NCBI GenBank assembly: GCA_003445095.1
Contig: DLVS01000060.1
Location: forward strand, 1-5,928
DNA: 5,928 bases
DNA from: Verrucomicrobiales bacterium
GTDB lineage: Bacteria > Verrucomicrobiota > Verrucomicrobiia > Limisphaerales > UBA9464
Reading direction: 5' to 3'
Part shown: positions 1 through 5,906 of the stretch, one piece after another
How positions within the stretch are numbered: the stretch's first letter is position 1
Layout: the number at the start of each line of letters is the position of its first letter
Translations under genes and position numbers: made by a program
Notes under the pieces: model-generated
Told to the model about the DNA's origin: nothing
Database searches by the model: none
The model's input: only the letters and a program-made list of their open reading frames with translations

Positions 1-2198
1 GAGGCGTTGGATCGACGCGGCGGGTTCTTTGACTTGGCAAATAGAGCGGAGGAATCGTCGGGCTGATGCGGGCCGTCGCGCAGCATCTTTTGAAATTCTG
101 GATGCGCCTTCCCGATGTCGTGCCAAAGGGCGGCGGCTTTGAGCGCAGCGATGTCGTCAATCGAGACTTCGATCGTCGCGATGATCGAGGCTAACTCGTC
201 GACGACCTGTGCGGTATGCGCGGCGATGGTTTGCCATTCGCGGGTCAGGGAAAGGCGGTCTCCAGCGTAGTATTCAAGGCCGCCGTCAGGTTCCGGACAC
301 GGCATGGGCTCGTCCTTCGGGTCGCCGGTCCAGCCGAGAGCATCGCTGTAACCGCCAGCGTCAGCGGCTACGAGACAAATGCTTCCGGGGCGGGCATAGC
401 TGACGGGTTCCCATTGTTCGTCGAGCGGGTTCCACCGCCAGGCTCGGGGCTTTTTGCCCAGGAACTTTGCGGCTTCCCCGATGGAAACGCGGCAAAGCTC
501 ATGGCGCCGCGGCGGGGGCTCTTCCCGGCTCGGTGAGTCGCCTTCGACATCGCGCCAGAAGAACTGCAGGTCGCTGTCCTCGCCGTCGCGAATGTAGCGG
601 GAGATGTCGAGATCCTGGCCGCAGATGTCCGGGGTGGTGTCGAACAAATCCACCAGATCGCGGCAGCGGATGATGGGGCGGATGATCGGCGCTTCCGCCA
701 GCTTGATGCCGCTGAGCGAGCGCGGACTGGCATCGGTGAGGCCGGAAATCGCAGTGCGGGCTCGGTCGAGTTCGGACTTGGTGTAGGGCAGCAACAGGTC
801 GCCCTTCGGGTCTGATTCAATGTCCACCCATAAGACTTCGGCGTCAGAAAACTCGGCGCGCCGGTTGCATCGGCCGAAGCGTTGGACGAGGGAAGACCAC
901 GGCGCGAGTTCGGTGATCAGTAACCGCGCGGACACATCCACACCGGCCTCGACAGCTTGTGTCGCGATGACGATTCGGTCGCCGTCACCAAAGAGCAGTT
1001 CCTCGTGTTTCTCGCGGTCCTTTCGGCGAAATCGGGAGTGGATGAGAGCTACCCGAGCGGGATCCCAGAGCGGTTGCTTGGATTTCTTTTCCGGAGTTGT
1101 TAGCGCTTTGAAGATTTCCTGTGCTCGTCCAACGCGGTTCACGACGACCAGCGTCAGCGTCGCTTGGTCGTGCGGTTTCTCGAGCAAGGCGCGATGCCTT
1201 TCGGCGATGAGCGCCGCGAGCTTCTTGGCGTAGTCAGCTTTGGTTGCTGGCGAGAGGGAGAGTTCGCATTGGGAAATCGTCTTCTTCGCTTCAAACAGTG
1301 CCTTGGGCTTGCTCCCGGGCGTCTCCCTTTCTTCCGCGCTGAGTTCCAAACGCGGCCAACCGTTCGGCGGGATCGGATGATCTACAGTCGCTAGCCGCGA
1401 GTCCTCCAGGGTAGCGCTCATCCACCAAGTCGCACATGTGCCAACGGTTGGCATTTTCTCATCGCCGCGGAAGCCATCGAGCTGTGCGCTGGTTTCCACG
1501 CCCACACCCATCAACTGCGTCTCATCCACTACCCAGAGGCAGTCACTGTTCAGCAGGCCGAAATGCATCGGCCAGCGGTAGCGGCTCATTCCGTAGCCGC
1601 GGTTGAGGGCCCGGCTCAATAGCATGTCTTGGGTGCCGATGAGAATGGCCGGACGCTCGGGGTAGATGTCCCACTCGCGGTCGGGATCTTCGCCACCCAT
1701 GAGGATCACGGGCGAGTGCGGTTTGGTCGCCGCAGCCCTGATGGCAGATGGCAGATTCGAGATTTGAGAATCGGTAAGGCCGTCCAGTCCGGCGAGCCAG
1801 AGGAGGTCCTGGAATGCCTCATCGGAGAGTTCAAGACGACCTTCAACCGCGGCTTGGCGGAGGTTGCGGAGCCATTTTTCGACTTCCTTCGCCGTCTGCT
1901 CCACCAGCGTCCGCATCGGCAGGCAATAGACAAGGCGGCGGGGCCACTGTGTTGAGTTATCAGTTACAAGTTGAGAGTTATGAGCTGGCAGATGGACCCG
2001 ATTCCAGAGCCAGGCCAGGACGACGGCGGCGGTCTTGCCGAGGCCGGTGGGGATGGAGATGAGCTGGGAGCGGCACGGCGTTCCGTGGTCGAACTGTCCC
2101 GCTGGATCAGCCTCGTCACCGCCGGCCAGGCGGCATTGGTAGGCGAACGGAAGCTGGTCGTCGCCGCGCGCGGTTTGGAAGAACTCGCGGTAGGTCAT
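1..2198 (-). CDS. cas3: CRISPR-associated helicase-nuclease Cas3, type I-U/I-G (copy A, 3' end outside window)
   Basis: This is the helicase-nuclease recruited by a type I effector to unwind and degrade target DNA. I read the frame codon by codon from 2198 to base 3 and found no stop, giving 732 residues with the end beyond the window. Counting from the ATG at 2198: GLGKT (Walker A, K55), DETQLMG (motif II, D225), SAT (261-263), an IATQAVEAGVD block, and QRFGRCNR (motif VI, 439-446). HELCRVSI follows near 560. The HD domain is C-terminal, with AAHTAQVV then LWHDIGKAHPEF (H693, D694); this helicase-then-HD order is typical of the I-U/I-G Cas3 family. DETQ replaces the common DExH. The 2198 start gives MTYREFF, matching the Cas3-like start at 5906. 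An in-frame ATG at 2222 would add eight residues and overlap the csx17 remnant. No clear Shine-Dalgarno is visible. Csx17, Csb1 and Csb2 genes would be expected downstream, outside the window. Confidence 0.93.
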   Translation of the reverse strand, partial: MTYREFFQTARGDDQLPFAYQCRLAGGDEADPAGQFDHGTPCRSQLISIPTGLGKTAAVVLAWLWNRVHLPAHNSQLVTDNSTQWPRRLVYCLPMRTLVEQTAKEVEKWLRNLRQAAVEGRLELSDEAFQDLLWLAGLDGLTDSQISNLPSAIRAAATKPHSPVILMGGEDPDREWDIYPERPAILIGTQDMLLSRALNRGYGMSRYRWPMHFGLLNSDCLWVVDETQLMGVGVETSAQLDGFRGDEKMPTVGTCATWWMSATLEDSRLATVDHPIPPNGWPRLELSAEERETPGSKPKALFEAKKTISQCELSLSPATKADYAKKLAALIAERHRALLEKPHDQATLTLVVVNRVGRAQEIFKALTTPEKKSKQPLWDPARVALIHSRFRRKDREKHEELLFGDGDRIVIATQAVEAGVDVSARLLITELAPWSSLVQRFGRCNRRAEFSDAEVLWVDIESDPKGDLLLPYTKSELDRARTAISGLTDASPRSLSGIKLAEAPIIRPIIRCRDLVDLFDTTPDICGQDLDISRYIRDGEDSDLQFFWRDVEGDSPSREEPPPRRHELCRVSIGEAAKFLGKKPRAWRWNPLDEQWEPVSYARPGSICLVAADAGGYSDALGWTGDPKDEPMPCPEPDGGLEYYAGDRLSLTREWQTIAAHTAQVVDELASIIATIEVSIDDIAALKAAALWHDIGKAHPEFQKMLRDGPHQPDDSSALFAKSKNPPRRSNA
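1742..1769. repeat. Degenerate 7-base tandem repeat inside cas3 A (tract 2)
   Basis: Four 7-base units are present: TGGCAGA twice, then TTCGAGA and TTTGAGA. The TGGCAGA unit is also the last unit of tract 1 in this gene, so the tracts belong to one family. The tract encodes part of DSQISNLPSAI at about residues 144-153. Confidence 0.7.
1951..1992. repeat. Degenerate 7-base tandem repeat inside cas3 A (tract 1)
   Basis: Six consecutive 7-base units fit this tract on the plus strand, for example TATCAGT, TACAAGT and TGAGAGT, ending with TGGCAGA. The third-last to last bases (AGT or AGA) recur every seven bases. Six units make 42 bases, so the cas3 frame is kept; the tract encodes a Ser/Asn/Thr-rich stretch (NSQLVTDNSTQ) at about residues 69-82, soon after Walker A. 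Confidence 0.75.
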
Positions 2199-2208
2199 GG
2201 GGCGGGCA

Positions 2209-2493
2209 TCAGGGTTGCGCATAGGGTGGGACAATTGTGGGCAAAGGCCATCTGGATTTAGGAGCCGAAGCGGAATTTCCAAATGGGGTGAGCGGTTGCC
2301 AATTCTGGCGGTCGGCATCTGCTAGAGCGGCGAAATATTCGGAGCGTCCCGCTTCAGTCTGATAAGTTAGCTTGAAGGGGGATTCATCCACGCACCTTGC
2401 CAGCACGCGAAGCAAACCGATGGCCTTGAGGTAGTGGCCAAGGATGCCGTGGCGGCAGCGGTGAAGTTCGAGATGGTCGAGCATGGCGGTCAT
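2209..2493 (-). pseudogene. csx17: Truncated csx17-like gene (N-terminal fragment of the type I-U/I-G large subunit)
   Basis: This 94-residue frame begins with LDHLELHRCRHGILGHYLKA followed by IGLLRVLA. That resembles the start of Csx17, the large (Cas8-like) subunit of the I-U/I-G effector, whose members typically begin with a G/H...YLKALG.LRL stretch. Full Csx17 proteins run to roughly 650-750 residues, so only the N-terminus is present. After about residue 60 the sequence turns proline-rich and unfamiliar (residues ~70-94), probably read-through into the leader of cas3 copy A. The start ATG overlaps the stop of the DUF1016 gene (ATGA). A second ATG three codons in, at 2484, is also possible. 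Its place right after a cas3/nuclease unit matches the cas3-csx17 order of this subtype. It is likely non-functional as an effector subunit. The family call rests on a short stretch and on context. Confidence 0.62.
2490..2493 (-). other. ATGA stop/start overlap, DUF1016 to csx17-like fragment
   Basis: The TGA of the DUF1016 gene overlaps the ATG of the csx17-like frame. With the matching overlap at 3656-3659, the nuclease gene fits between cas3 and csx17 without any spare bases, as in a compact operon rather than a random insertion. Confidence 0.8.
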
Positions 2494-3659
2494 TCGGCTG
2501 TCGGTTGGTTTTGCTGCCAGAGCGCGGTGTCTCTTTCGATGAGCTGCTGGAGCGCCTCCGGGGAGGGCAGCAGGATGAGATAGCGGGAGACGAAGAGCAG
2601 CTGGTCCATGCCTGCGGTGGCGTAGTTCACACGGGCCTGCTTTCTATCCGTGCAGAGGATCAGGCCGACGGGAGGCTGGTCGCCATCGGCCATCATCTCG
2701 GCCTTCCAGAAGTTGAGGTAAAAATTCATCTGGCCCGCGTCGCCGTGCTGGAAGGCTCGCGTTTTTAGGTCGATGAGTAGATGGCAGCGCAGGATGCGAT
2801 GGTAGAAAACGAGGTCGATGTAGTCGTGTTCGTTGCCGATGGTGACGCGGCGCTGGCGGGCCTCGAAACAGAAACCGGTGCCGAGTTCGAGGAGGAACGA
2901 CTGAAGGTGATCGAGGAGAGCGGATTCGAGGTCTTTCTCCAGATAGCGTGGTTTTTCCGCCAATCCGGTGAATTCGAGGACGTAGGGATCACGGATGATC
3001 TCGGCGATGGTGCAGGGTGATTCAGCGGCTTGCTGTTGAGCATGGGCGAGGACGGCTTGCTTGTCAGTGGAGAGCCCAGTGCGCTCGTAGAGAAGGGAGC
3101 CGATTTGTCGCTGAAGTTCGCTGACGGTCCATCCGCCCTTCAGGCATTCATTTTCGTAAAAGAGGCGTTTCCAGGGATCGTCGAGGCGGATGAACTCGAC
3201 GAACTGCGACCAAGACAAGCGGAGCAGAACTTCGGCGGGCAGGGCAGGCGGTTCGTTGCCACTCGAGAGGGTGGCAAGTGACGAGGCGGGGCGTTCAGGA
3301 CTGTGGGCAGCCAAAAGGCCAGACGGCGTCTGGCTTTTACCCAGCTCGGCGAGGATGTCACCAAATTGGCCAGATGCCGTCTGGCCAATCTGCGGATAGA
3401 GGCGGTAGAAGGTGCGGCAGTTCTTGAGGTTGCTAAGTCCCAGGCCCATCAGGCCCTTTGAGGCAAGGTCGGCACTGAGCGTCTTTAGGACACCTTCCCC
3501 ATAAGCGGCGCGGTCCTCCCCGTTTTGTTCAAACTCGACGATCAGCAGGCCGACGGTCCAGTTCCTCAAGACATGAAGCTGATTTACAACCTTGGCCGTG
3601 CCGCGCAGGGCGGCGTTGTGGACATCGCGGACAATGGAAAGCAGGTTGGTGTAGTTCAT
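2490..3659 (-). CDS. DUF1016 (YhcG-like) PD-(D/E)XK nuclease domain protein
   Basis: This 389-residue protein has the DUF1016 layout. An N-terminal helical domain (about 1-90) ends in GLSNLKNCRTFYRLYPQI. A variable linker (about 91-145) follows, then LSWSQFVEFIRLDDPWKRLF with YENECLKGGWTVSELQRQI. The nuclease domain (about 225-375) begins IIRDPYVLEF. PD-(D/E)XK residues are visible: E266 (FCFEARQ), D282 (DYIDLVFYH) and D297-x-K299 (LIDLKT), followed by GQMNFYLNF. Members of this family are often solitary accessory nucleases near restriction-modification and other defence genes; the exact substrate is not established from sequence. Its start overlaps the stop of cas3 copy B and its stop overlaps the csx17-like start, both as ATGA, so translation is probably coupled. 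The gene occupies the place of the missing C-terminal half of Cas3. Two palindromes lie in its linker. It looks intact. Confidence 0.93.
   Translation of the reverse strand: MNYTNLLSIVRDVHNAALRGTAKVVNQLHVLRNWTVGLLIVEFEQNGEDRAAYGEGVLKTLSADLASKGLMGLGLSNLKNCRTFYRLYPQIGQTASGQFGDILAELGKSQTPSGLLAAHSPERPASSLATLSSGNEPPALPAEVLLRLSWSQFVEFIRLDDPWKRLFYENECLKGGWTVSELQRQIGSLLYERTGLSTDKQAVLAHAQQQAAESPCTIAEIIRDPYVLEFTGLAEKPRYLEKDLESALLDHLQSFLLELGTGFCFEARQRRVTIGNEHDYIDLVFYHRILRCHLLIDLKTRAFQHGDAGQMNFYLNFWKAEMMADGDQPPVGLILCTDRKQARVNYATAGMDQLLFVSRYLILLPSPEALQQLIERDTALWQQNQPTAE
3313..3338. repeat. Palindrome 1 inside the DUF1016 gene
   Basis: Perfect 8-base arms GCCAGACG and CGTCTGGC surround one G at 3326. AAAA and TTTT outside the arms extend the symmetry, with one unpaired G at 3317. 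It lies in the variable linker and encodes KSQTPSGL (about residues 108-115). Confidence 0.8.
3365..3389. repeat. Palindrome 2 inside the DUF1016 gene
   Basis: Perfect 10-base arms ATTGGCCAGA and TCTGGCCAAT surround the five bases TGCCG. Its inner part repeats the GCCAGA...TCTGGC core of palindrome 1; the two centres are 51 bases apart. It encodes GQTASGQ (about residues 91-97), similar to the QTPSG coded by palindrome 1. Confidence 0.8.
3656..3659 (-). other. ATGA stop/start overlap, cas3 copy B to DUF1016
   Basis: The TGA of cas3 copy B and the ATG of the DUF1016 gene share bases. No strong Shine-Dalgarno precedes this ATG, so reinitiation by ribosomes finishing cas3 is the likely way the nuclease is translated. 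This ties nuclease output to helicase output. Confidence 0.8.
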
Positions 3660-5551
3660 GGCTTCGCAGAGGCGAGTTTGGAGGCGCGGATGGGGTTCCT
3701 TCCACTTGCTGATGGAAACCGGGCAAAGTTCGTCACTCTGGTAGTCGGGGTGAAGCCGGGGTGACCCGTTCCTTCGTCGCCGTCTCGCTGGATCCAGCTT
3801 TCGCGCCAGAGAACTTGAAGGTCGGTGTCGTCATCCAGCCCGCGGACGAAAGGCGAAACGTCGGTGAAGCCGAGGGAAAGGTTGGCGTCGGTGTCGAAAA
3901 AATCGAGCAGCTCGTGGCGCTGGAGGGAATACGGGCAACGCGGGATGGAAGCGGAAATGTCGGATTGTATCGTTTCGAGATTTGCCGGGCTGGCGTTCTG
4001 GTTCAGGAGTTTCAGTGCCCCCCAAGCTGCCGTGCATCGGTCAGATTCGTAGGGCAGGCAGCGTTTGTCGTTGTCGTCCCGAATCTTCTTCTTTGCTTCG
4101 GCGTTTCCAGTTTCTTCCTGCTCACCGACTCCGAAGATGAACGCTTGTGGCACCCATTCGCTGTCGTTGAATTCTCCAGCCCGGTTCAACCGCCCGAGCC
4201 GTTGCACGAGCGAGGCCAACGGCGCGACCTCAGACCAAAGAACCCCACTCGAAAGGTCCACTCCTGCCTCGATGACTTGCGTCGAGACGACGATCTGCCC
4301 CTTCGGAAACGCAGTCAGGTCGGGATTCTTGAGGCGCTCCATCTGCCTCCTGCGCTCCGGCGGGCGGAAGCGGGAGTGCAGCGGCAGGAGATCGCAGCCG
4401 TCTGGTTTCTCCGCTGCAAGCAGTGCGTAAACGTCCTTCGCCCGGTCAACCGTGTTGCAGATCACGAGAGTCCGCGCCGGAAGCTCGGGATTCTCCGCGA
4501 TGACCTGAAGCATTGCCTCATGCCGTTCTCGAATCTGTGTTGCGAGCGACTTCGCGGCAGCCGCGTCCTCGAAAGACGCATCCTTGCGAAGGTCCAGCGA
4601 CTTCACTGCGAACCGACGCTGGTGAATTGGTCCAGAACTGGCGGTTTTTTCCTCAGCAGTTAGCCCAAACTCAAATTCCTTCGGGCGCTGCACGCTGCTC
4701 CATTCCCTTGTCTTGAGGTGACCTGGGTTGTTCGTGGCCGACATATACCAAGTTACGGAGCCGTGGCCATACGAGCCGAATCCGTGCTCGCCGCTCGCTC
4801 GGAACGCCTCAAGCTGGCAAGCCGTGCTTAGTCCCGGCCCCATCAACTGCGTTTCGTCCATCACCCATAGGCAGTCGTTGTTGAGCAGGCCGAAGTGCAT
4901 CGGCCAGCGGTAGCGGCTCATGCCGTAGCCGCGATTGAGGGCGCGGCTGAGGAGCATGTCCTGCGTACCGATGAGGATGGCCGGACGCTCTGGGTAGATG
5001 TCCCACTCGCGGTCGCCGTCTTCGCCGCCCATGAGGATCACGGGCGAGTGCGGCTTGGTCGCCGCTGCCCTGATGGCAGATGGCAGATTCGAGATTTGAG
5101 AATCGGTAACGCCGTCCAATCCGGCGAGCCAGAGGAGGTCCTGGAATGCCGCATCGGAGAGTTCAAGACGACCCTCGAACGCGACCTGGCGAAGGTTGCG
5201 GAGCCATTTCTCGACTTCCTTCGCCGTCTGCTCCACCAGCGTCCGCATGGGTAGGCAATAGACCAGGCGGCGGGGCCACGATGATGAGTCACGAGTGGTG
5301 AGTTGAGAGTTGAGAGAGGGCAGATGGACCCGGTTCCAGAGCCAGGCCAGGCCAACTGCGGCGGTTTTGCCCAGGCCGGTGGGAATGTTAATGAGTTGCG
5401 AGCGGCACGGCGTCCCGTGGTTGAACTGGCCCATCGAATCGGCCTCATCACCGCCGGCCAATCGGCATTGGTACGCGTAGGGAATGCGTGCGTCGCCGCA
5501 GGCCGTTTGGAAGAACTGGGCGTAGGTCACGAGGCCGGTGGGTTGATTCAT
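3656..5551 (-). CDS. cas3: Cas3 helicase, type I-U/I-G, lacking the HD nuclease domain (copy B)
   Basis: This 631-residue second Cas3 has its helicase motifs in place: GLGKT (59-63), DETQLMG (D232), YMSATNN (SAT 271-273), LHSRFRPPERR, VVSTQVIEAGVDLSS and QRLGRLNR (450-457). It should unwind DNA with ATP. There is no HD motif: the protein ends soon after LQVLWRES, where copy A continues for more than 150 residues into its HD domain. The last ~30 residues (from about 601) are unlike Cas3, because the conserved DELCPVSI is encoded in the -1 frame at 3709-3750; one base seems to have been lost near a C run. The stop overlaps the DUF1016 start. The 5551 ATG adds MNQPTGL; a GTG at 5530 aligns with the copy A start (VTYAQFF versus MTYREFF) and is a fair alternative. 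Residues 8 to ~240 are nearly identical to copy A, the rest clearly divergent. It could be a working helicase or a decaying duplicate. Confidence 0.88.
   Translation of the reverse strand: MNQPTGLVTYAQFFQTACGDARIPYAYQCRLAGGDEADSMGQFNHGTPCRSQLINIPTGLGKTAAVGLAWLWNRVHLPSLNSQLTTRDSSSWPRRLVYCLPMRTLVEQTAKEVEKWLRNLRQVAFEGRLELSDAAFQDLLWLAGLDGVTDSQISNLPSAIRAAATKPHSPVILMGGEDGDREWDIYPERPAILIGTQDMLLSRALNRGYGMSRYRWPMHFGLLNNDCLWVMDETQLMGPGLSTACQLEAFRASGEHGFGSYGHGSVTWYMSATNNPGHLKTREWSSVQRPKEFEFGLTAEEKTASSGPIHQRRFAVKSLDLRKDASFEDAAAAKSLATQIRERHEAMLQVIAENPELPARTLVICNTVDRAKDVYALLAAEKPDGCDLLPLHSRFRPPERRRQMERLKNPDLTAFPKGQIVVSTQVIEAGVDLSSGVLWSEVAPLASLVQRLGRLNRAGEFNDSEWVPQAFIFGVGEQEETGNAEAKKKIRDDNDKRCLPYESDRCTAAWGALKLLNQNASPANLETIQSDISASIPRCPYSLQRHELLDFFDTDANLSLGFTDVSPFVRGLDDDTDLQVLWRESWIQRDGDEGTGHPGFTPTTRVTNFARFPSASGRNPIRASKLASAKP
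3709..3750 (-). pseudogene. Out-of-frame remainder of cas3 copy B, in the DUF1016 reading frame
   Basis: Here the frame -1 relative to copy B reads DYQSDELCPVSISKWKE, matching HELCRVSIGEAAKFL in copy A. The DNA agrees: plus-strand gatggaaaccgggcaaag here versus gatggaaacgcggcaaag at copy A, 16 of 18 bases identical and in the same phase. The frame stays open through to the DUF1016 ATG at 3659 and joins it in frame. Homology to copy A fades after SISKWKE. Replacing one C in the C4 run at 3747-3750 would restore the cas3 frame. Confidence 0.75.
5074..5101. repeat. Degenerate 7-base tandem repeat inside cas3 B (tract 2)
   Basis: The same four units as in copy A, in the same order and with no base change (TGGCAGA twice, TTCGAGA, TTTGAGA). 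It encodes DSQISNLPSAI at about residues 151-160. Confidence 0.7.
5283..5324. repeat. Degenerate 7-base tandem repeat inside cas3 B (tract 1)
   Basis: Six 7-base units occur at the same protein position as in copy A, including CACGAGT, GGTGAGT and TGAGAGT, ending with GGGCAGA. Unit number matches copy A but unit sequences differ, so this is the most variable part of the otherwise near-identical repeat. It encodes NSQLTTRDSSS at about residues 76-90. Confidence 0.75.
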
Positions 5552-5687
5552 TGGCTCGGGTTGTTGGCTGCAGGGCTTTCCGATTGGGATGGGGCGATGC
5601 TAGTCTTGGCGTTCGGCGGCTTCAATCGCCGTAATGTGCTCGGCGAAATTCATAGCGCGGGAATGATTCTGGATGGGGTGGGACAAC

Positions 5688-5736
5688 TGGCCAGATCCGC
5701 ATCGATCATCACCGGCAGACCTCGCAGATTCAGGAT
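5688..5736 (-). pseudogene. Possible ORF6N-domain remnant
   Basis: One minus-strand frame reads ILNLRGLPVMIDADLAS, resembling the beginning of bacterial ORF6N-domain proteins (I..IRG..VM.D.DLA.LYGV). The expected LYGV is missing, and the frame stops at about 5650 without the rest of the domain. The match is about 17 residues, so this is a tentative call for a decayed fragment. Confidence 0.33.
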
Positions 5737-5794
5737 GGGGATGGGAGAGGTCATGCCTGAACTGCTCGAGGTGAATGAGCCCGCCGTAGGGGTC

Positions 5795-5906
5795 CGTGCT
5801 GCAGCCGCGATTCAAGATAAGCCTCAGCAGCATCTCTTGCGTACCCAGCAGGCCGGCCGCTTTTTTGGGGATGAATGGCGGTCTGAACGAACTCTGAGAA
5901 GTTCAT
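5795..5906 (-). pseudogene. cas3: Remnant of a third cas3 gene (start plus an internal piece, middle deleted)
   Basis: From the ATG at 5906 the frame reads MNFSEFVQTA, resembling MTYREFFQTA and VTYAQFFQTA of copies A and B. About 40 bases later, in another frame (about 5862-5800), comes AAGLLGTQEMLLRLILNRG, matching ILIGTQDMLLSRALNRG, which is near residue 190 in the intact copies. Some 175 codons in between are missing and the frame is broken. The spacing and shared orientation suggest an internally deleted cas3 at the head of the same operon. Confidence 0.6.

Larger units (their letters stand above)
1508..2198 (-). repeat. Long direct repeat, copy A (first third of cas3 A)
   Basis: This stretch is nearly the same as 4844-5530 in the same orientation and covers Cas3 from its start to DETQLMG. 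In one part counted by hand (1861-1947 versus 5193-5279), 83 of 87 bases are identical. Similarity falls off abruptly at the low-coordinate edge: beyond the DETQ codons the two genes are only distantly alike. A recent duplication or gene conversion confined to this part explains it. Confidence 0.88.
4844..5530 (-). repeat. Long direct repeat, copy B (first third of cas3 B)
   Basis: This is the partner of 1508-2198. The two copies lie about 3.3 kb apart in direct orientation, so recombination between them would delete the C-terminal half of cas3 B, the DUF1016 gene and the csx17-like fragment, leaving a single hybrid cas3. Confidence 0.88.

Noticed and set aside
368..820. A 150-codon minus-strand frame with an ATG start
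   Set aside because: It is a wrong-frame shadow of cas3 copy A: the correct frame gives conserved motifs on both sides and has no stop.
3313..3389. Possible short CRISPR array (two palindromic units with a spacer)
   Set aside because: There are only two units, which differ from each other, and both the units and the space between are coding sequence of DUF1016.
3740..3765. Programmed -1 frameshift site to make a Cas3-DUF1016 fusion
   Set aside because: The C runs do not form a standard X-XXY-YYZ slippery heptamer and no clear downstream structure was seen. A plain one-base loss is simpler, so programming is not claimed.
3761..4663. A 300-codon open frame on the plus strand
   Set aside because: It lies wholly opposite cas3 copy B, whose helicase motifs are clear; its own protein shows no recognisable domain. 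It is an antisense shadow in GC-rich DNA.
1629..5254. Two similar plus-strand frames (1629-1955 and 4895-5254) that look like a conserved gene pair
   Set aside because: Both are antisense to the duplicated first third of cas3; their likeness follows from the DNA repeat.
5614..5631. Small inverted repeat CGGCG...CGCCG as a terminator
   Set aside because: The stem is only five pairs and no T run follows on either strand.
2226..5685. TTGTCCCACCC on the minus strand ahead of cas3 A and again at about 5684-5674 in the debris, as a shared leader motif
   Set aside because: An 11-base match is expected several times by chance in about 6 kb, and the surrounding alignment is weak.
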